Source: Pseudomonadota bacterium
GTDB taxonomy: Bacteria > Pseudomonadota > Gammaproteobacteria > Burkholderiales > Burkholderiaceae_C
Length of the DNA stretch: 64,000 nucleotides
Assembly (NCBI GenBank): GCA_018241225.1
Contig: JAFEEG010000010.1
Span: 310,001-374,000, forward strand
Direction: 5' to 3'
Shown: positions 1 through 8,586 of the stretch, one piece after another
Layout: the number at the start of each line of letters is the position of its first letter
Position numbering within the stretch: the first letter of the stretch is position 1
Translations under genes and position numbers: made by a program
The notes under the pieces: generated by a model
What the model was told of the DNA's origin: nothing
The model's database searches: none
What the model saw: the letters and a program-made list of their open reading frames with translations, nothing else

Positions 1-536
1 CGCACCGTGCTGCCGGCACGCCCGGCCACCACCACCGTGCCGTGCATCTGCGTGGTGGCAAAGAGCAGCCGTGCGAACTCGAACGGCAGGTGGATGCAGC
101 CGTGGCTTTCCGGATAGCCCGGCAGCCCGCCCGCGTGCAGCGCCACGCCGTCCCAGGTCAGTCGCTCCTGATATGGCATGGGTGCGGCGTTGTACTTGCT
201 GGAGCGGTGCTTGACGTCCTTTTGCAGGATCTGGAAAACACCGGTGGGCGTTTCGTGGCCGGGCTTGCCCGTGGACACCGTGCTCACGCCGATGCGCACG
301 CCATTGCGGTAGATGGTGGCGATCTGGCGGCTCAGGTCCACGTAGATGGTCACCGGCCCGTTGCGCGAGACCTCGGGCGCCCAGACCCATTCGCCAGGCT
401 TGAGCGACTGCGCCTTCTGCGCGAGTTCGACCTCGGAGCTGGCCCTGGCACCTTGCGCGGCCGCCAGCTGCCACAGGCTGGCGGGCGCCAGGAAGAGCAG
501 GGCGGCCACGGTGGGCACAACCATGGGATTCATCAT
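1..536 (-). CDS. L,D-transpeptidase (YkuD family), 3' end cut by window edge
   Basis: This reading frame runs off the left edge, so only about 178 N-terminal residues are visible. It starts at tandem ATG codons (536 and 533) and begins with a hydrophobic signal-like segment ending near LWQLAAAQ, which suggests export. The rest is a YkuD catalytic domain: an IYVDLSRQIATIYRNG beta segment, the GKPGHETPTGVF loop, and the active-site signature around ESHGCIHLP with its catalytic Cys. Family members make 3-3 cross-links in peptidoglycan or attach proteins to it. Whether a C-terminal extension exists cannot be seen. A second, different transpeptidase-type protein lies at 16054-16668. Confidence 0.85.
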   Translation of the reverse strand, partial: MMNPMVVPTVAALLFLAPASLWQLAAAQGARASSEVELAQKAQSLKPGEWVWAPEVSRNGPVTIYVDLSRQIATIYRNGVRIGVSTVSTGKPGHETPTGVFQILQKDVKHRSSKYNAAPMPYQERLTWDGVALHAGGLPGYPESHGCIHLPFEFARLLFATTQMHGTVVVAGRAGSTV

Positions 537-561
537 GAGGGTGTGTCCTCCAGTTGCAGCT

Positions 562-969
562 TCAGGCCGTGTAGTCGCCGCTGGCCTCGGGCTGGTAGAG
601 GATATCCAGCACCTGCGCCGCGCCTTCCTCGCCGCCTGGCGTGCGCCAGCGCGCGGTGGCGCCCACGCGCGTGCCGATGAGCGCCAGGCCCACGGGCGAG
701 AGCACCGAGACTTGCCCCGTGGCGGCGTCGGCATCGGCCGGGTAGCACAGGGTGATCGTCTGGTGCTGGCCGCTGCGCGCATCGGCAATCACCAGTTTGC
801 TGCGCATGGTGACCACGTCGGCCGCCACTTCCCGCGGGCTGACCACATCGGTCAGGTCGAGCAACTCGTCGAGCGCTGGCAGCGACTGACGGCCCTGCAG
901 CTTGGTCAGGCGGACGTGGTCGAGATCGGTGAGCGTGCGCTCGCCGTGAAAGGGGGTTGCTGTTTGCAT
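562..969 (-). CDS. rnk: Rnk/GreA-type nucleoside diphosphate kinase regulator
   Basis: The product is 135 aa and matches the Rnk layout: a short N-terminal coiled-coil-like part (LPALDELLDLTDVVSPREVAADVVTM) followed by a GreA/GreB C-terminal-type FKBP-like domain with the signature SPVGLALIGTRVG near residues 95-107. Rnk proteins bind RNA polymerase near the secondary channel and were first described as affecting nucleoside diphosphate kinase levels. I chose the ATG at 969; a TTG four codons upstream is possible but less likely. The gene lies 25 bp upstream of the transpeptidase gene on the same strand. Confidence 0.8.
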   Translation of the reverse strand: MQTATPFHGERTLTDLDHVRLTKLQGRQSLPALDELLDLTDVVSPREVAADVVTMRSKLVIADARSGQHQTITLCYPADADAATGQVSVLSPVGLALIGTRVGATARWRTPGGEEGAAQVLDILYQPEASGDYTA

Positions 970-1310
970 GACGCATTCCAATCGAAATCAAGAGCGGCGT
1001 GCTGCACAGGCATGTTGCAGGCGGCGGCCGCGAACGCGCACGGGTTGTTGGGGGCCCGGCGATCGATGGTTTGCGCGAAAAAGAAAGGTCAGGGTAGGGA
1101 TCGCCGGGCGCAGGAGAGTGCGGCCGGCTGGCGCTTGGGCGCCATCGCTCGGTTTCGCAGTGCGAGGCGCGCACGCAGGCCCACCGTTGCCACGCAGGTG
1201 GTGGCAGCGGCTGCAGCGGTGCGCTCGATGCGGAACAAAACCAAGTGAGTCATGAAGAACAAAGAACAACGGGCCGCGCAGGGCGACCCGGAGTACTTGT
1301 TGAGGAATCT
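970..1310. other. Intergenic stretch between Rnk gene and tRNA-Gly, no gene recognised
   Basis: These 341 bases hold short open frames on both strands. Their translations are arginine- and alanine-rich GC-frame noise with no recognisable motif or convincing ribosome binding site. The Rnk promoter and the tRNA 3' processing region must lie here, but I could not pick a clear promoter or terminator. Confidence 0.5.
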
Positions 1311-1384
1311 TGGAGCGGGCGAAGGGAATCGAACCCTCGTATGAAGCTTGGGAAGCTGCCGTTCTACCATTGAACTACGCCCGC
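1311..1384 (-). tRNA. tRNA-Gly (anticodon CCC)
   Basis: The minus strand reads as a complete 74-nt tRNA with encoded CCA. The acceptor GCGGGCG pairs with CGCCCGC, the D arm is GTTC/GAAC, the anticodon loop is TTCCCAA, and the T loop is TTCGATT. The loop gives anticodon CCC, matching the glyU-type isoacceptor that reads GGG. The anticodon stem GCAGC/GCTTC has a C-U mismatch at the second pair (28-42), where the E. coli glyU stem, as I remember it, is fully paired. The cloverleaf is otherwise regular. Confidence 0.95.
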
Positions 1385-1487
1385 GAGTGGTGCGGATTCT
1401 AGCGGGTGTCCCGATGGTCGGCCGGTGACGGCTTTTGCTCGGGGCAGCGGCACAGCGGTGTCCGCTTGGCATAGGCGACCTGGTCAG

Positions 1488-1517
1488 TTGATCGTGCGCG
1501 ATACATTCTGTTATAAA
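1488..1517 (+). promoter_or_regulatory. Probable sigma-70 promoter of the glycan operon
   Basis: TTGATC (1488-1493) and TATAAA (1512-1517) are spaced 18 bp; shifting to TTATAA gives 17 bp. The -10 lies about 30 bp upstream of the ATG at 1546, so the leader would be short. The A/T-rich patch stands out in an otherwise GC-rich stretch. Confidence 0.6.
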
Positions 1518-1545
1518 AGTAAGACAAACGCACTACTCATGCAAA

Positions 1546-2526
1546 ATGACCGCACTCAGTGTTGTGGCGCAACTGCCTGAAGCGAAGGCCCTGCCCGCAG
1601 CGCCGCGCATCGCGGTGCTGATTCCCTGCTACAACGAGGCGGCCGCCATAGAGCAGGTGGTGCGTGGATTCCGGGCGAGCTTGCCCGAAGCCGACATCTA
1701 CGTCTACGACAACAATTCGCGCGACGGTACCCGCGAAATTGCACGCCAGGCCGGAGCAGTCGTACGCCTCGAGCAACACCAAGGCAAGGGCAATGTCGTG
1801 CGCCGGATGTTCGCCGACATCGATTCGGACGTGTACGTCCTCGTCGACGGCGATGCCACCTATGACCCAGGTTCCGCGCGGGAGATGATCGCCCGCCTGC
1901 TCGAAGACGACAACGACATGGTCGTGGGATGCCGCGTGCATAGCCAAGCGGACGCTTACCGTGCGGGCCATCAATTCGGCAACGCGGTACTTACGGGGTT
2001 CGTGGCGTGGTTGTTCGGCAAGAGCTTCACCGACATCCTGTCCGGCTATCGCGTCTTTTCGCGACGTTTCGTCAAGTCCTTTCCCGCACTGTCCAAGGGC
2101 TTCGAGACGGAAACGGAACTCACGGTGCACGCGCTCGAGTTGCGCATGCCAATAGCCGAAGTCCAGACGCCCTATGGCGCCCGTCCGGCGGGATCGGTCA
2201 GCAAGCTGTCCACCTACTCGGATGGCTTGCGCATCCTGCGCCTCATCCTCGCCCTGTACAAGCACGAACGACCGCTGCTCTTCTTCGCGGTGATCAGCCT
2301 GGTGCTGGTCTTGACGTCCCTGGCCCTGGCCACGCCGCTGATCATCGAGTGGTCGCACACGGGGCTGGTGCCACGCTTTCCGACCGCCATCCTCGCCACG
2401 GGCCTCATGCTGATGGCGTGTCTGTCGCTGACGGCAGGCATGGTGCTCGAAACCGTCACAAGAGGTCGACAGGAATTCAAGCGGCTGGTGTACTTGCAGA
2501 TCCCACCCCTGCGAGGCGGGGCCTGA
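1546..2526 (+). CDS. GT2 glycosyltransferase with C-terminal membrane anchor
   Basis: This 326-aa protein carries a GT-A domain of the DPM1/GtrB type. Residues 22-45 (IAVLIPCYNEAAAIEQVV) form the nucleotide-binding start, VDGDATYDP holds the metal-binding DxD-like motif, and GYRVFSRRFVKSFP is the conserved acceptor region. Two hydrophobic segments follow from about residue 245 and would anchor it in the inner membrane. Such enzymes move a sugar from a nucleotide donor to polyprenyl phosphate or a related acceptor. It starts the plus-strand operon; the next gene begins 5 bp after its stop. The sugar cannot be told from sequence. Confidence 0.85.
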   Translation: MTALSVVAQLPEAKALPAAPRIAVLIPCYNEAAAIEQVVRGFRASLPEADIYVYDNNSRDGTREIARQAGAVVRLEQHQGKGNVVRRMFADIDSDVYVLVDGDATYDPGSAREMIARLLEDDNDMVVGCRVHSQADAYRAGHQFGNAVLTGFVAWLFGKSFTDILSGYRVFSRRFVKSFPALSKGFETETELTVHALELRMPIAEVQTPYGARPAGSVSKLSTYSDGLRILRLILALYKHERPLLFFAVISLVLVLTSLALATPLIIEWSHTGLVPRFPTAILATGLMLMACLSLTAGMVLETVTRGRQEFKRLVYLQIPPLRGGA

Positions 2527-2531
2527 CGCGC

Positions 2532-3875
2532 ATGAGATTCGTCAAGCAGGCGGCACTGTGTCTGGTGCCGCTCAATGTCGTCTTCTTGATGGTGATGGTC
2601 GCAATACAGGCGCTCGATTCGGCGAAGGTGCAGGAGCGGCTACGCAAGGACGTTCTGTTCAACCGCCTCGATGCCGGGAACTGGCAGCCGGGCCCCTACG
2701 GGCAGGTGCTGGACATGTTCACGGAGTGCATTGCCTTGAGTGCAGGCACGTTGCCGCCCGAAGGCAAGTCGGCGCTGACGCGCGCACTCGAGCACCGCTA
2801 CATCGTGACCAAGGACGGAAAGATCGACCCTTGTGGCGGGTTGATCAGCAAGGTGCTCAATGATGGGGCCACGGTGGAGGATGCGCCCTACGTTCGCTAT
2901 TGGCACGGCTACGACGTCTATCTGCGGCCGCTGCTGAGCGCGGGCGTGCCGCTCGCCCGCGTGCGCTACGCGAACCTGATATTTATCGCGATCCTGTCCA
3001 TCGGGCTCCTGCACGCTGGTGCGCGATTGATCCCTATGCCGATCGTGGCGGGCTTGCTGGGCACCCTGTACCTGACGACCGACCTGTTCAGCATTTCCTT
3101 TGTCACCGCCCATGCCATCGGCTTCATGGTCTGCCTGTTCACGGCCTGGGGCGCCGCGCTGCACCTGAAGGCCAGGCCGGACGACTTTGCAGGCCTGAGG
3201 TGGATCGCCCTGGTGTCCGGCGCCGTGTTCGCATTTGTCGATTTCCTGGTCAACCCGCCGCTCACGCCGGCCTTGCTGGCGTTCCTCATCGTCGCCAGCA
3301 TGCGCTGGAGCCGTCCGCACATGCCCGCAAGAACGCTCCTGTTCGGCACCGGCGTCGTCGTATTTACCTGGTTCTTCAGCTATGCAACGACCTGGGCCGG
3401 CAAATGGTTCATCAGCGCCGCCTTCCTGGGCTCCGGCAGGGTGTTCGACGAGGTCTTTCCCAACATCGTCGCGCGCTCCGTGGGATCGGGCGAGATCTCG
3501 ACGCAGCTCTCGGTGCATCTGGGCACCGCGACAGCCACCAATATCGGGGCGCTTGGCTGGCCGCTGTTTGCGCTCGCGCTCGCGGTGGCCGTTGCGCTCC
3601 TCGGCTTCACCTTGCTGCGTGGGCGCTTCGCGAAGGATCGACTGGGCGATTTCCTGCTTGTCGCCTCGCCGGCCATGATTCCGATCGTGTGGATGGAGTT
3701 GCTGCGCAATCACAGCATCGTCCACGCGTGGTTCGTCTACCGCAGCCTGGGCCTGAGCCTGGGAATAGTCGTTGCCGCTTCGATGTTCGTGCTCGTCGCC
3801 TCGAGGCGGATGCCTGGCGCCGCGCCGAGCCAGCGAAGTGCTTCGTTGCCGGTTGCAGGCGGACGTACAACTTGA
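2532..3875 (+). CDS. Polytopic membrane protein of glycan locus, unknown function
   Basis: The 447-aa product starts at ATG 2532, directly after the GT2 stop. It has an N-terminal transmembrane segment, an extracytoplasmic region of roughly 130 residues (about 30-160) and then around eight hydrophobic segments. The layout, with a periplasmic loop after the first helix and a polytopic C-terminal half, recalls GT-C-type or glucosyltransferase-like membrane proteins found beside polyprenyl-phosphate sugar synthases. I cannot identify a catalytic motif. Its position suggests use of the lipid-linked sugar made by its neighbour. Confidence 0.7.
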   Translation: MRFVKQAALCLVPLNVVFLMVMVAIQALDSAKVQERLRKDVLFNRLDAGNWQPGPYGQVLDMFTECIALSAGTLPPEGKSALTRALEHRYIVTKDGKIDPCGGLISKVLNDGATVEDAPYVRYWHGYDVYLRPLLSAGVPLARVRYANLIFIAILSIGLLHAGARLIPMPIVAGLLGTLYLTTDLFSISFVTAHAIGFMVCLFTAWGAALHLKARPDDFAGLRWIALVSGAVFAFVDFLVNPPLTPALLAFLIVASMRWSRPHMPARTLLFGTGVVVFTWFFSYATTWAGKWFISAAFLGSGRVFDEVFPNIVARSVGSGEISTQLSVHLGTATATNIGALGWPLFALALAVAVALLGFTLLRGRFAKDRLGDFLLVASPAMIPIVWMELLRNHSIVHAWFVYRSLGLSLGIVVAASMFVLVASRRMPGAAPSQRSASLPVAGGRTT

Positions 3876-3903
3876 TGACCGATCCCGGCGAACGGGCGCC
3901 TAC

Positions 3904-4905
3904 ATGAACCTGTACATCACGTCGGTTGTCACCGAGGGCCGATGGGCCGGCTTTGCGGAACGCTGGCTGCGCGAGGCCGCCGGGCGCGACGTCCATGGCC
4001 AGCACCATGTGACGGACGATCCGCACACGGCCGATGCCATTCTGTTCATGGAAGGCCACCTCATCGGCGACTTGCTGATGGAGCGTGCGCTGTGGCACCC
4101 GCTGCGCCGCCGCTACCCCGGGAAGTGCTTCCTCTACCAGGACGGAGACGACGCCTTTCCGCTGATGCGCGGCGTGTACCCGTCGGTTCGCACGCCGCAT
4201 GCGCGGCCCCACCTGGCCACCGGCGGGGTCTACCTGGCACGCATCGAAGAGAACAGGGCGGTGCAGCGCGGGCGCGAACTGAAGGTGGAGCAGGACCTGC
4301 TTTACTCCTTCGTGGGCGCCAACAACTGCGCGGTGCGCAACAGCATCCTGAAGGCGCAGGTGCCTGGCACTCATGTGCTGGACACGAGTGCCCGGCATTC
4401 CTGGCTCCTGAGCACCGAAGAGCGCGCTGCCTACGAGAACGAATACGCCACCGTCTGCGCGCGCAGCCGTTTCATGCTGTCGCCGCGCGGGCTCGGACCG
4501 TCCACCTATCGCCTCTACGAGGCGATGGAAATGGGCCGCTGCCCCGTCATCCTGGCCGACGAATGGGTGCCCCCGCCGTTCATCCCCTGGAGCGAGTTCA
4601 GCATCCGGGTGCCCGAGAACCAGGTCGATCGACTGCCGCAGTTGCTGGCCGACCAACCCTACGAGGCGCTGGGCCGTGCCGCGCGCAAGGCGTGGGAAGA
4701 CTACATCGACGGGCCTCACTGCTTTCACTACATGGCAGAGTCGCTGCGCCTGCTGATGGCGCAGCCCTACAAGCCCAACCTGGCTGCGCGCTACGCCGCG
4801 CTCATGCGCTCGGACATGCGGGGGCTCTACCTGCGAAGCAAGTTCCGGATCGCCAAGCGGCGGGCGATGTCCTTGCTGCGGCCTCAGTCCAGTGCGGCTG
4901 CCTGA
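3904..4905 (+). CDS. Exostosin-like (GT47-type) glycosyltransferase
   Basis: The 333-aa product has no signal peptide and looks cytoplasmic. The diagnostic part is the exostosin-type donor-site region at about residues 185-225: SRFMLSPRGLGPSTYRLYEAMEMGRCPVILADEWVPPPF. Family members use nucleotide sugars to extend polysaccharide chains. The frame is open upstream to 3772, but ATG 3904 starts at the natural MNLYITSVV beta strand, and longer versions would overlap the previous gene. No strong ribosome binding site is visible, so the start is uncertain. A second exostosin-like gene sits at the far right of the window. Confidence 0.75.
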   Translation: MNLYITSVVTEGRWAGFAERWLREAAGRDVHGQHHVTDDPHTADAILFMEGHLIGDLLMERALWHPLRRRYPGKCFLYQDGDDAFPLMRGVYPSVRTPHARPHLATGGVYLARIEENRAVQRGRELKVEQDLLYSFVGANNCAVRNSILKAQVPGTHVLDTSARHSWLLSTEERAAYENEYATVCARSRFMLSPRGLGPSTYRLYEAMEMGRCPVILADEWVPPPFIPWSEFSIRVPENQVDRLPQLLADQPYEALGRAARKAWEDYIDGPHCFHYMAESLRLLMAQPYKPNLAARYAALMRSDMRGLYLRSKFRIAKRRAMSLLRPQSSAAA

Positions 4906-4944
4906 GCGCCGTCCGGCGCCACTTGCAAGCCGCACCAGATCTGA

Positions 4945-6039
4945 ATGACGAGACCGATGCCCACCAACCAAGCTGGCGTGAAGCTGGAACGACTGGAAGC
5001 CTTGCGGGGGTTGGCGGCCCTCTACGTCGTCATCCACCATTTCGTGGTCAACGACGAGGCCTTGGCCGGCTCGCGCATCAGCTACCTGTTCAGGTTCGGC
5101 CAGGAGGCCGTCATCCTGTTCTTCCTGCTGTCGGGCTTCGTCATCAACTACTCGTTCAAGAGCGCTGCGGACAAGTCCTTCAGAAGCTACTTCCTCAAGC
5201 GCTCGGCCCGCATCTACATCCCCTTGCTGATGGTCATGGCCCTGGGCTGGGTCATCGAATGCGCGCGAGCGGGGCAACTGGCCGACCCGGACCTGAAGAC
5301 GCTCGCGCTCAACCTGCTGATGCTGCAGGACGTGGCGGGCCTCAAGCCCAACGTCATCGTCGAGCCGTACATGAACAACGGACCGTTGTGGTCGCTGTCG
5401 TACGAATGGTGGTTCTACATGCTGTACTTCCCGCTGCAGAAGTACCTGGACAGCGACAGGCGCCGAGACATGGTGGTGGCCTGCGCAGCGGCGCTTGCGG
5501 CGCTAGTGTACTTCTTCCATCCCGTGTTCGTGCCCCGGGTGTTCATGTACCTGAGCATCTGGTGGCTGGGCGTGGCACTGTCCAATGCCTACCTTCGCGA
5601 CAAGGCCATGCGGCTGTCGCATCTGGCGGTGCCCCTGGGCAGCATTGCACTGGTGTGCCTGGTCAATGCACTGGCGGTCAATCGCTCGGTGGTCGACGGC
5701 AGCTTCGTGAGCATCGGCGTGCATCCTTCGCTCGAGCTGCGCCACCACCTGTTTGCGCTGGTGGCCGCGTTCTCGGGCCTGGCCTGGCACTCGATGGGGT
5801 GGCTCTTCTTCGACAGGCTCCTGGCCCCGTTCCAGGCGTTCGCGCCGCTGTCGTACGTGATCTACATCAGCCATCACTACTTCGTGGTCGACGCGACTTA
5901 TCTTTCCTTCCTTGAGAACCGGCTGATCGAGTTCTGCGGGTACCTGGCCCTGTTGCTGGCCTTCTCGTACCTGGTGGAGATCAAGTTCTATCCGGCGCTG
6001 CAAAAGCGCTTCCTGCGCCTGACGATGGCGTCGTCGTGA
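4945..6039 (+). CDS. Acyltransferase 3 (OafA-type) membrane protein
   Basis: This is a 364-aa polytopic protein of the acyltransferase 3 family. The N-terminal signature LERLEALRGLAALYVVIHHF includes the conserved RxxAxxxVxxxH-type stretch with the family histidines. About ten hydrophobic segments follow, together with FFLLSGFVINYSF and a GPLWSLSYEWWFYM loop typical of these enzymes. OafA-type proteins O-acylate surface sugars, usually acetyl from acetyl-CoA, at the inner membrane. The start could also be the ATG four codons downstream (4957). It is the last gene of the plus-strand operon and converges on the HAD gene 13 bp away. Confidence 0.88.
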   Translation: MTRPMPTNQAGVKLERLEALRGLAALYVVIHHFVVNDEALAGSRISYLFRFGQEAVILFFLLSGFVINYSFKSAADKSFRSYFLKRSARIYIPLLMVMALGWVIECARAGQLADPDLKTLALNLLMLQDVAGLKPNVIVEPYMNNGPLWSLSYEWWFYMLYFPLQKYLDSDRRRDMVVACAAALAALVYFFHPVFVPRVFMYLSIWWLGVALSNAYLRDKAMRLSHLAVPLGSIALVCLVNALAVNRSVVDGSFVSIGVHPSLELRHHLFALVAAFSGLAWHSMGWLFFDRLLAPFQAFAPLSYVIYISHHYFVVDATYLSFLENRLIEFCGYLALLLAFSYLVEIKFYPALQKRFLRLTMASS

Positions 6040-6052
6040 ACCGCGAGCCGGT

Positions 6053-6658
6053 TCATGGCCGGGCAGCGGCCGCAAAGCGCACTTCAACCAGCCTCATGCC
6101 GGCGGCGAGCGCGCTGGCCGCGCCGATGTCGGAGTCTTCAAAGGCCAGGCAGCAGGCGGGCTCGAGATCCAGGCGCTGCGCGGCGAGCAGGTAGGCGTCG
6201 GGGGCGGGCTTGTGCCTGCCAACGTCGTCGCCTGTCACCACGACATCGAACAAGCCATTCCAGCCCTTGGCCTGAACGATGGCCTGCACGTTTGCGCTCG
6301 AAGCGGTGGTCACCAGGCCGATGCGCTTGTGCGGCTTGCAGCTTGCAAGCAGGGCCAGCAGCCCGGCATTTACCGCCAGCCCCCCGACCATCGAGGCATA
6401 GAGATCGCGCTTGCGCTGCGCGATGCGCTCGCAGTCTGCCTGCACGCCATGCGCCTGGACCAATGGTGGAAGGAACTGCCGCCAGTTGCGGCCCAGCGCC
6501 AGTTCCTGCACTTGCGCTACCGGCACATCGATGCCGTGCTCTGCCAGCGCGCGGGCGTACGCCATGGCGTTGGCCTCGGCGGTGTCCACGAGCGTGCCGT
6601 CCAGGTCGAACAGCAGCGCTCGCACCTCGCTCAGGTTTGCTTGGCTGGCAGGGGTCAT
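6053..6658 (-). CDS. HAD-family phosphatase, phosphoglycolate phosphatase-like
   Basis: The 201-aa protein shows all HAD motifs: LLFDLDGTLVDT (motif I, nucleophile Asp near residue 17), VTTASS (motif II), the GRHKPAPDAYLLAA region (motif III Lys), and FEDSDIGAASALAAGM (motif IV). The cap insertion between motifs I and II fits the beta-phosphoglucomutase/phosphatase subclass. It overlaps the upstream fusion gene by 4 nt (ATGA), so it is translationally coupled and the last gene of the minus operon. With the nucleotidyltransferase and kinase-like domain upstream, it may remove a phosphate during synthesis of an activated glycan building block. That role is inferred. Confidence 0.85.
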   Translation of the reverse strand: MTPASQANLSEVRALLFDLDGTLVDTAEANAMAYARALAEHGIDVPVAQVQELALGRNWRQFLPPLVQAHGVQADCERIAQRKRDLYASMVGGLAVNAGLLALLASCKPHKRIGLVTTASSANVQAIVQAKGWNGLFDVVVTGDDVGRHKPAPDAYLLAAQRLDLEPACCLAFEDSDIGAASALAAGMRLVEVRFAAAARP

Positions 6659-8586
6659 GAGAAGGGCTTGGTCATGGGAACGCCGCCCTGCAGGTAGCGC
6701 CGCAGCAGGATGCTGATGCAAGCAAAGAAGGTCAGCGCCTTGTGCGGGTCGTGCCGGATCTTGTAGGGCGTCAGCCGCAGGTAGTTGACCAGTTCGTGGA
6801 ATGCGATTTCGCGCATGCGTTGCGCGCCCACCTGTTCTTGCAGGCGCTGGGCCAGGAAGGCATGCAGGATCGAGTAGGCATTGCTGCGCACCAGCAGCAG
6901 CTTGAGGTCGCCACCTTGCAAGGCGCACTCGCTTCCGCGATTGAGCCCTTCATACCCCAGGTGAAGCGACTGCATCAGCTTGGCCCAGTCGATCAGCGGC
7001 GTGTTGAAGATGTTCGCGGGATTGGGATCGATCGCGTACCAGCCATGGCTCATGTCGGTGCTGACGATGATGTTCTCGATGGTCAGGTCGCCGTGGATGA
7101 TCGCGGTGTCGCGGCACGCCACCTGGGCGCGAAGCCAGTCGAGGTCGAACAGCACCTTCCACTCGTCCAGGTCGTAGTCCTCGCCGTTGATGCGGTACTG
7201 GCGCTGCGGAAAGAGCGTGAGGCCGTATGCGCGCACCAGGTCGGCATTGGCAACTACCTTCTTGAGCAGGTATTCATCGATGAGCTCCAGCGGCGCCTGT
7301 CCTGCCGCGTGGGCCAGGTGGAACCGGTGCATCTGCGCCACCACGTTCGCTACCAGTTCCTGGGACTCATCCAGCGGCGAAGTGTGGATCACTTCGTAGA
7401 AGTCGCGCGCCGCAATGATGTAGGGCATGTCGTAGCAATACACGTTGCCATTGCGGTTGTCGTCGGCCACATGCGCCAGTGGAAGCGCCGAGCGGTTTTT
7501 TCTCAGCCACTGGGCCTGCTCTTCGAGCTTGTCGGAGGAGGCGCCCGAAGCGCACTTGCGGATCTTCAGCACGCCATCGACCTCGACCACCGCGGTGATG
7601 GCATCGGAGCCGCCGGGCAGCAGCTTGTGCACCACCACGTCGGGCGCTGCGAGCAGTCCCAACCTGGAGACGATGGCGTTCGATCCGCCAAAGTGCGCCT
7701 CGAGAAAGGCGGCATAGTTGCCCTGGTCGCGGAACTGCTCGCCGGTGATCGAGCGCGTCATGCTCAGCGATTCGAGTCCGTAGCGGCGCAGCAGGCCCAG
7801 CGAATCGAGTATCTGCCGGCTACCGCGAATTGATCCGTACGCGAGAACGCCGATGACCGGCAGGGCCGAGAAGATGAATATGGGGAGCGCATCGCCCGCG
7901 TCGGCCTCGGAAAGCTGGCGCAGCAGGGATTTGTTGGGCCCGCCCAGCAGCACGGCGCTGACGTCCAGCAGGGAAGTCCCCGCCGATGCGGCAAAGGCCG
8001 CATAGGCACTGAAGTACGCACCCCACATCGCTGCCGTGAGCGCGAGGAAGTTCACGCGAATCAGGGTGCCGCCGGTTACCAGCTGCGAGAAGGTCCAGGC
8101 CAGGTCGAGCACCGCAAAGCGCCACCGGTCGTTGAAGATGGCGGCAAGACGCCACGTCCACCGCCGCAGCGTGGTCCAGCGGGGCAGTGCAAAGGCAAAG
8201 GCCACCAGCAACAGCCCCAGCGCCGCAAAGGTGGCCGCCAGCGCGAGGAACTGATGCTGCGGCACCAGCGAGCCAGCAAGGAGCAGGGCGAGCAGCAGCG
8301 CCAGCACGAGCAGATCGCAAAGCCGCTCGGCCACTACCGTCGCTGCAACGTACGAGATGCGCAGCCTGTAGCGGTAGGCCACGTACACGACCCGCACGAC
8401 ATCGCCGGCGCGCCAGGGCACCAGCACGTTCACCAGGTAGCTCAGCGCCAGGCCCTTGAGCAGGTCGAAGCGCCAGGGGAGCATGTTCTTCCTGAACAGC
8501 AGGGTCTGCCGGTAGCACCGAACGACATGCGCCAGCAGCAGCAAGGCCACGGAAAAGAAGAACAGCCAAGGCGAGATGCCGCTCAT
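6655..8586 (-). CDS. Fusion: flippase-like TM domain (LPG synthase TM type) plus APH-like kinase domain
   Basis: The 643-aa product joins two parts. Residues 1 to about 255 form a polytopic domain of the LPG_synthase_TM/UPF0104 type (ALSYLVNVLVPWRAGDVVRVVYVAYR near residue 47). Residues from about 305 form an aminoglycoside-phosphotransferase-like kinase fold, with an ATP-binding lysine candidate in VDGVLKIRKCA, the Brenner-type HGDLTIENI loop at about residues 495-503 (HxDxxxxN), and YAIDPNPANIFNTPLIDWAKL downstream in place of the usual DxD site. It overlaps both neighbours by 4 nt. The kinase domain could phosphorylate a small metabolite or lipid for the nucleotidyltransferase encoded just upstream. 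The membrane part may tether it or move a lipid. Both roles are inferences. Confidence 0.75.
   Translation of the reverse strand: MSGISPWLFFFSVALLLLAHVVRCYRQTLLFRKNMLPWRFDLLKGLALSYLVNVLVPWRAGDVVRVVYVAYRYRLRISYVAATVVAERLCDLLVLALLLALLLAGSLVPQHQFLALAATFAALGLLLVAFAFALPRWTTLRRWTWRLAAIFNDRWRFAVLDLAWTFSQLVTGGTLIRVNFLALTAAMWGAYFSAYAAFAASAGTSLLDVSAVLLGGPNKSLLRQLSEADAGDALPIFIFSALPVIGVLAYGSIRGSRQILDSLGLLRRYGLESLSMTRSITGEQFRDQGNYAAFLEAHFGGSNAIVSRLGLLAAPDVVVHKLLPGGSDAITAVVEVDGVLKIRKCASGASSDKLEEQAQWLRKNRSALPLAHVADDNRNGNVYCYDMPYIIAARDFYEVIHTSPLDESQELVANVVAQMHRFHLAHAAGQAPLELIDEYLLKKVVANADLVRAYGLTLFPQRQYRINGEDYDLDEWKVLFDLDWLRAQVACRDTAIIHGDLTIENIIVSTDMSHGWYAIDPNPANIFNTPLIDWAKLMQSLHLGYEGLNRGSECALQGGDLKLLLVRSNAYSILHAFLAQRLQEQVGAQRMREIAFHELVNYLRLTPYKIRHDPHKALTFFACISILLRRYLQGGVPMTKPFS

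Noticed and set aside
988..1269. Possible small gene on minus between tRNA-Gly and the Rnk gene
   Set aside because: The translation is Arg/Cys/Pro-rich, without motif or good ribosome binding site, and overlapping frames are equally open.
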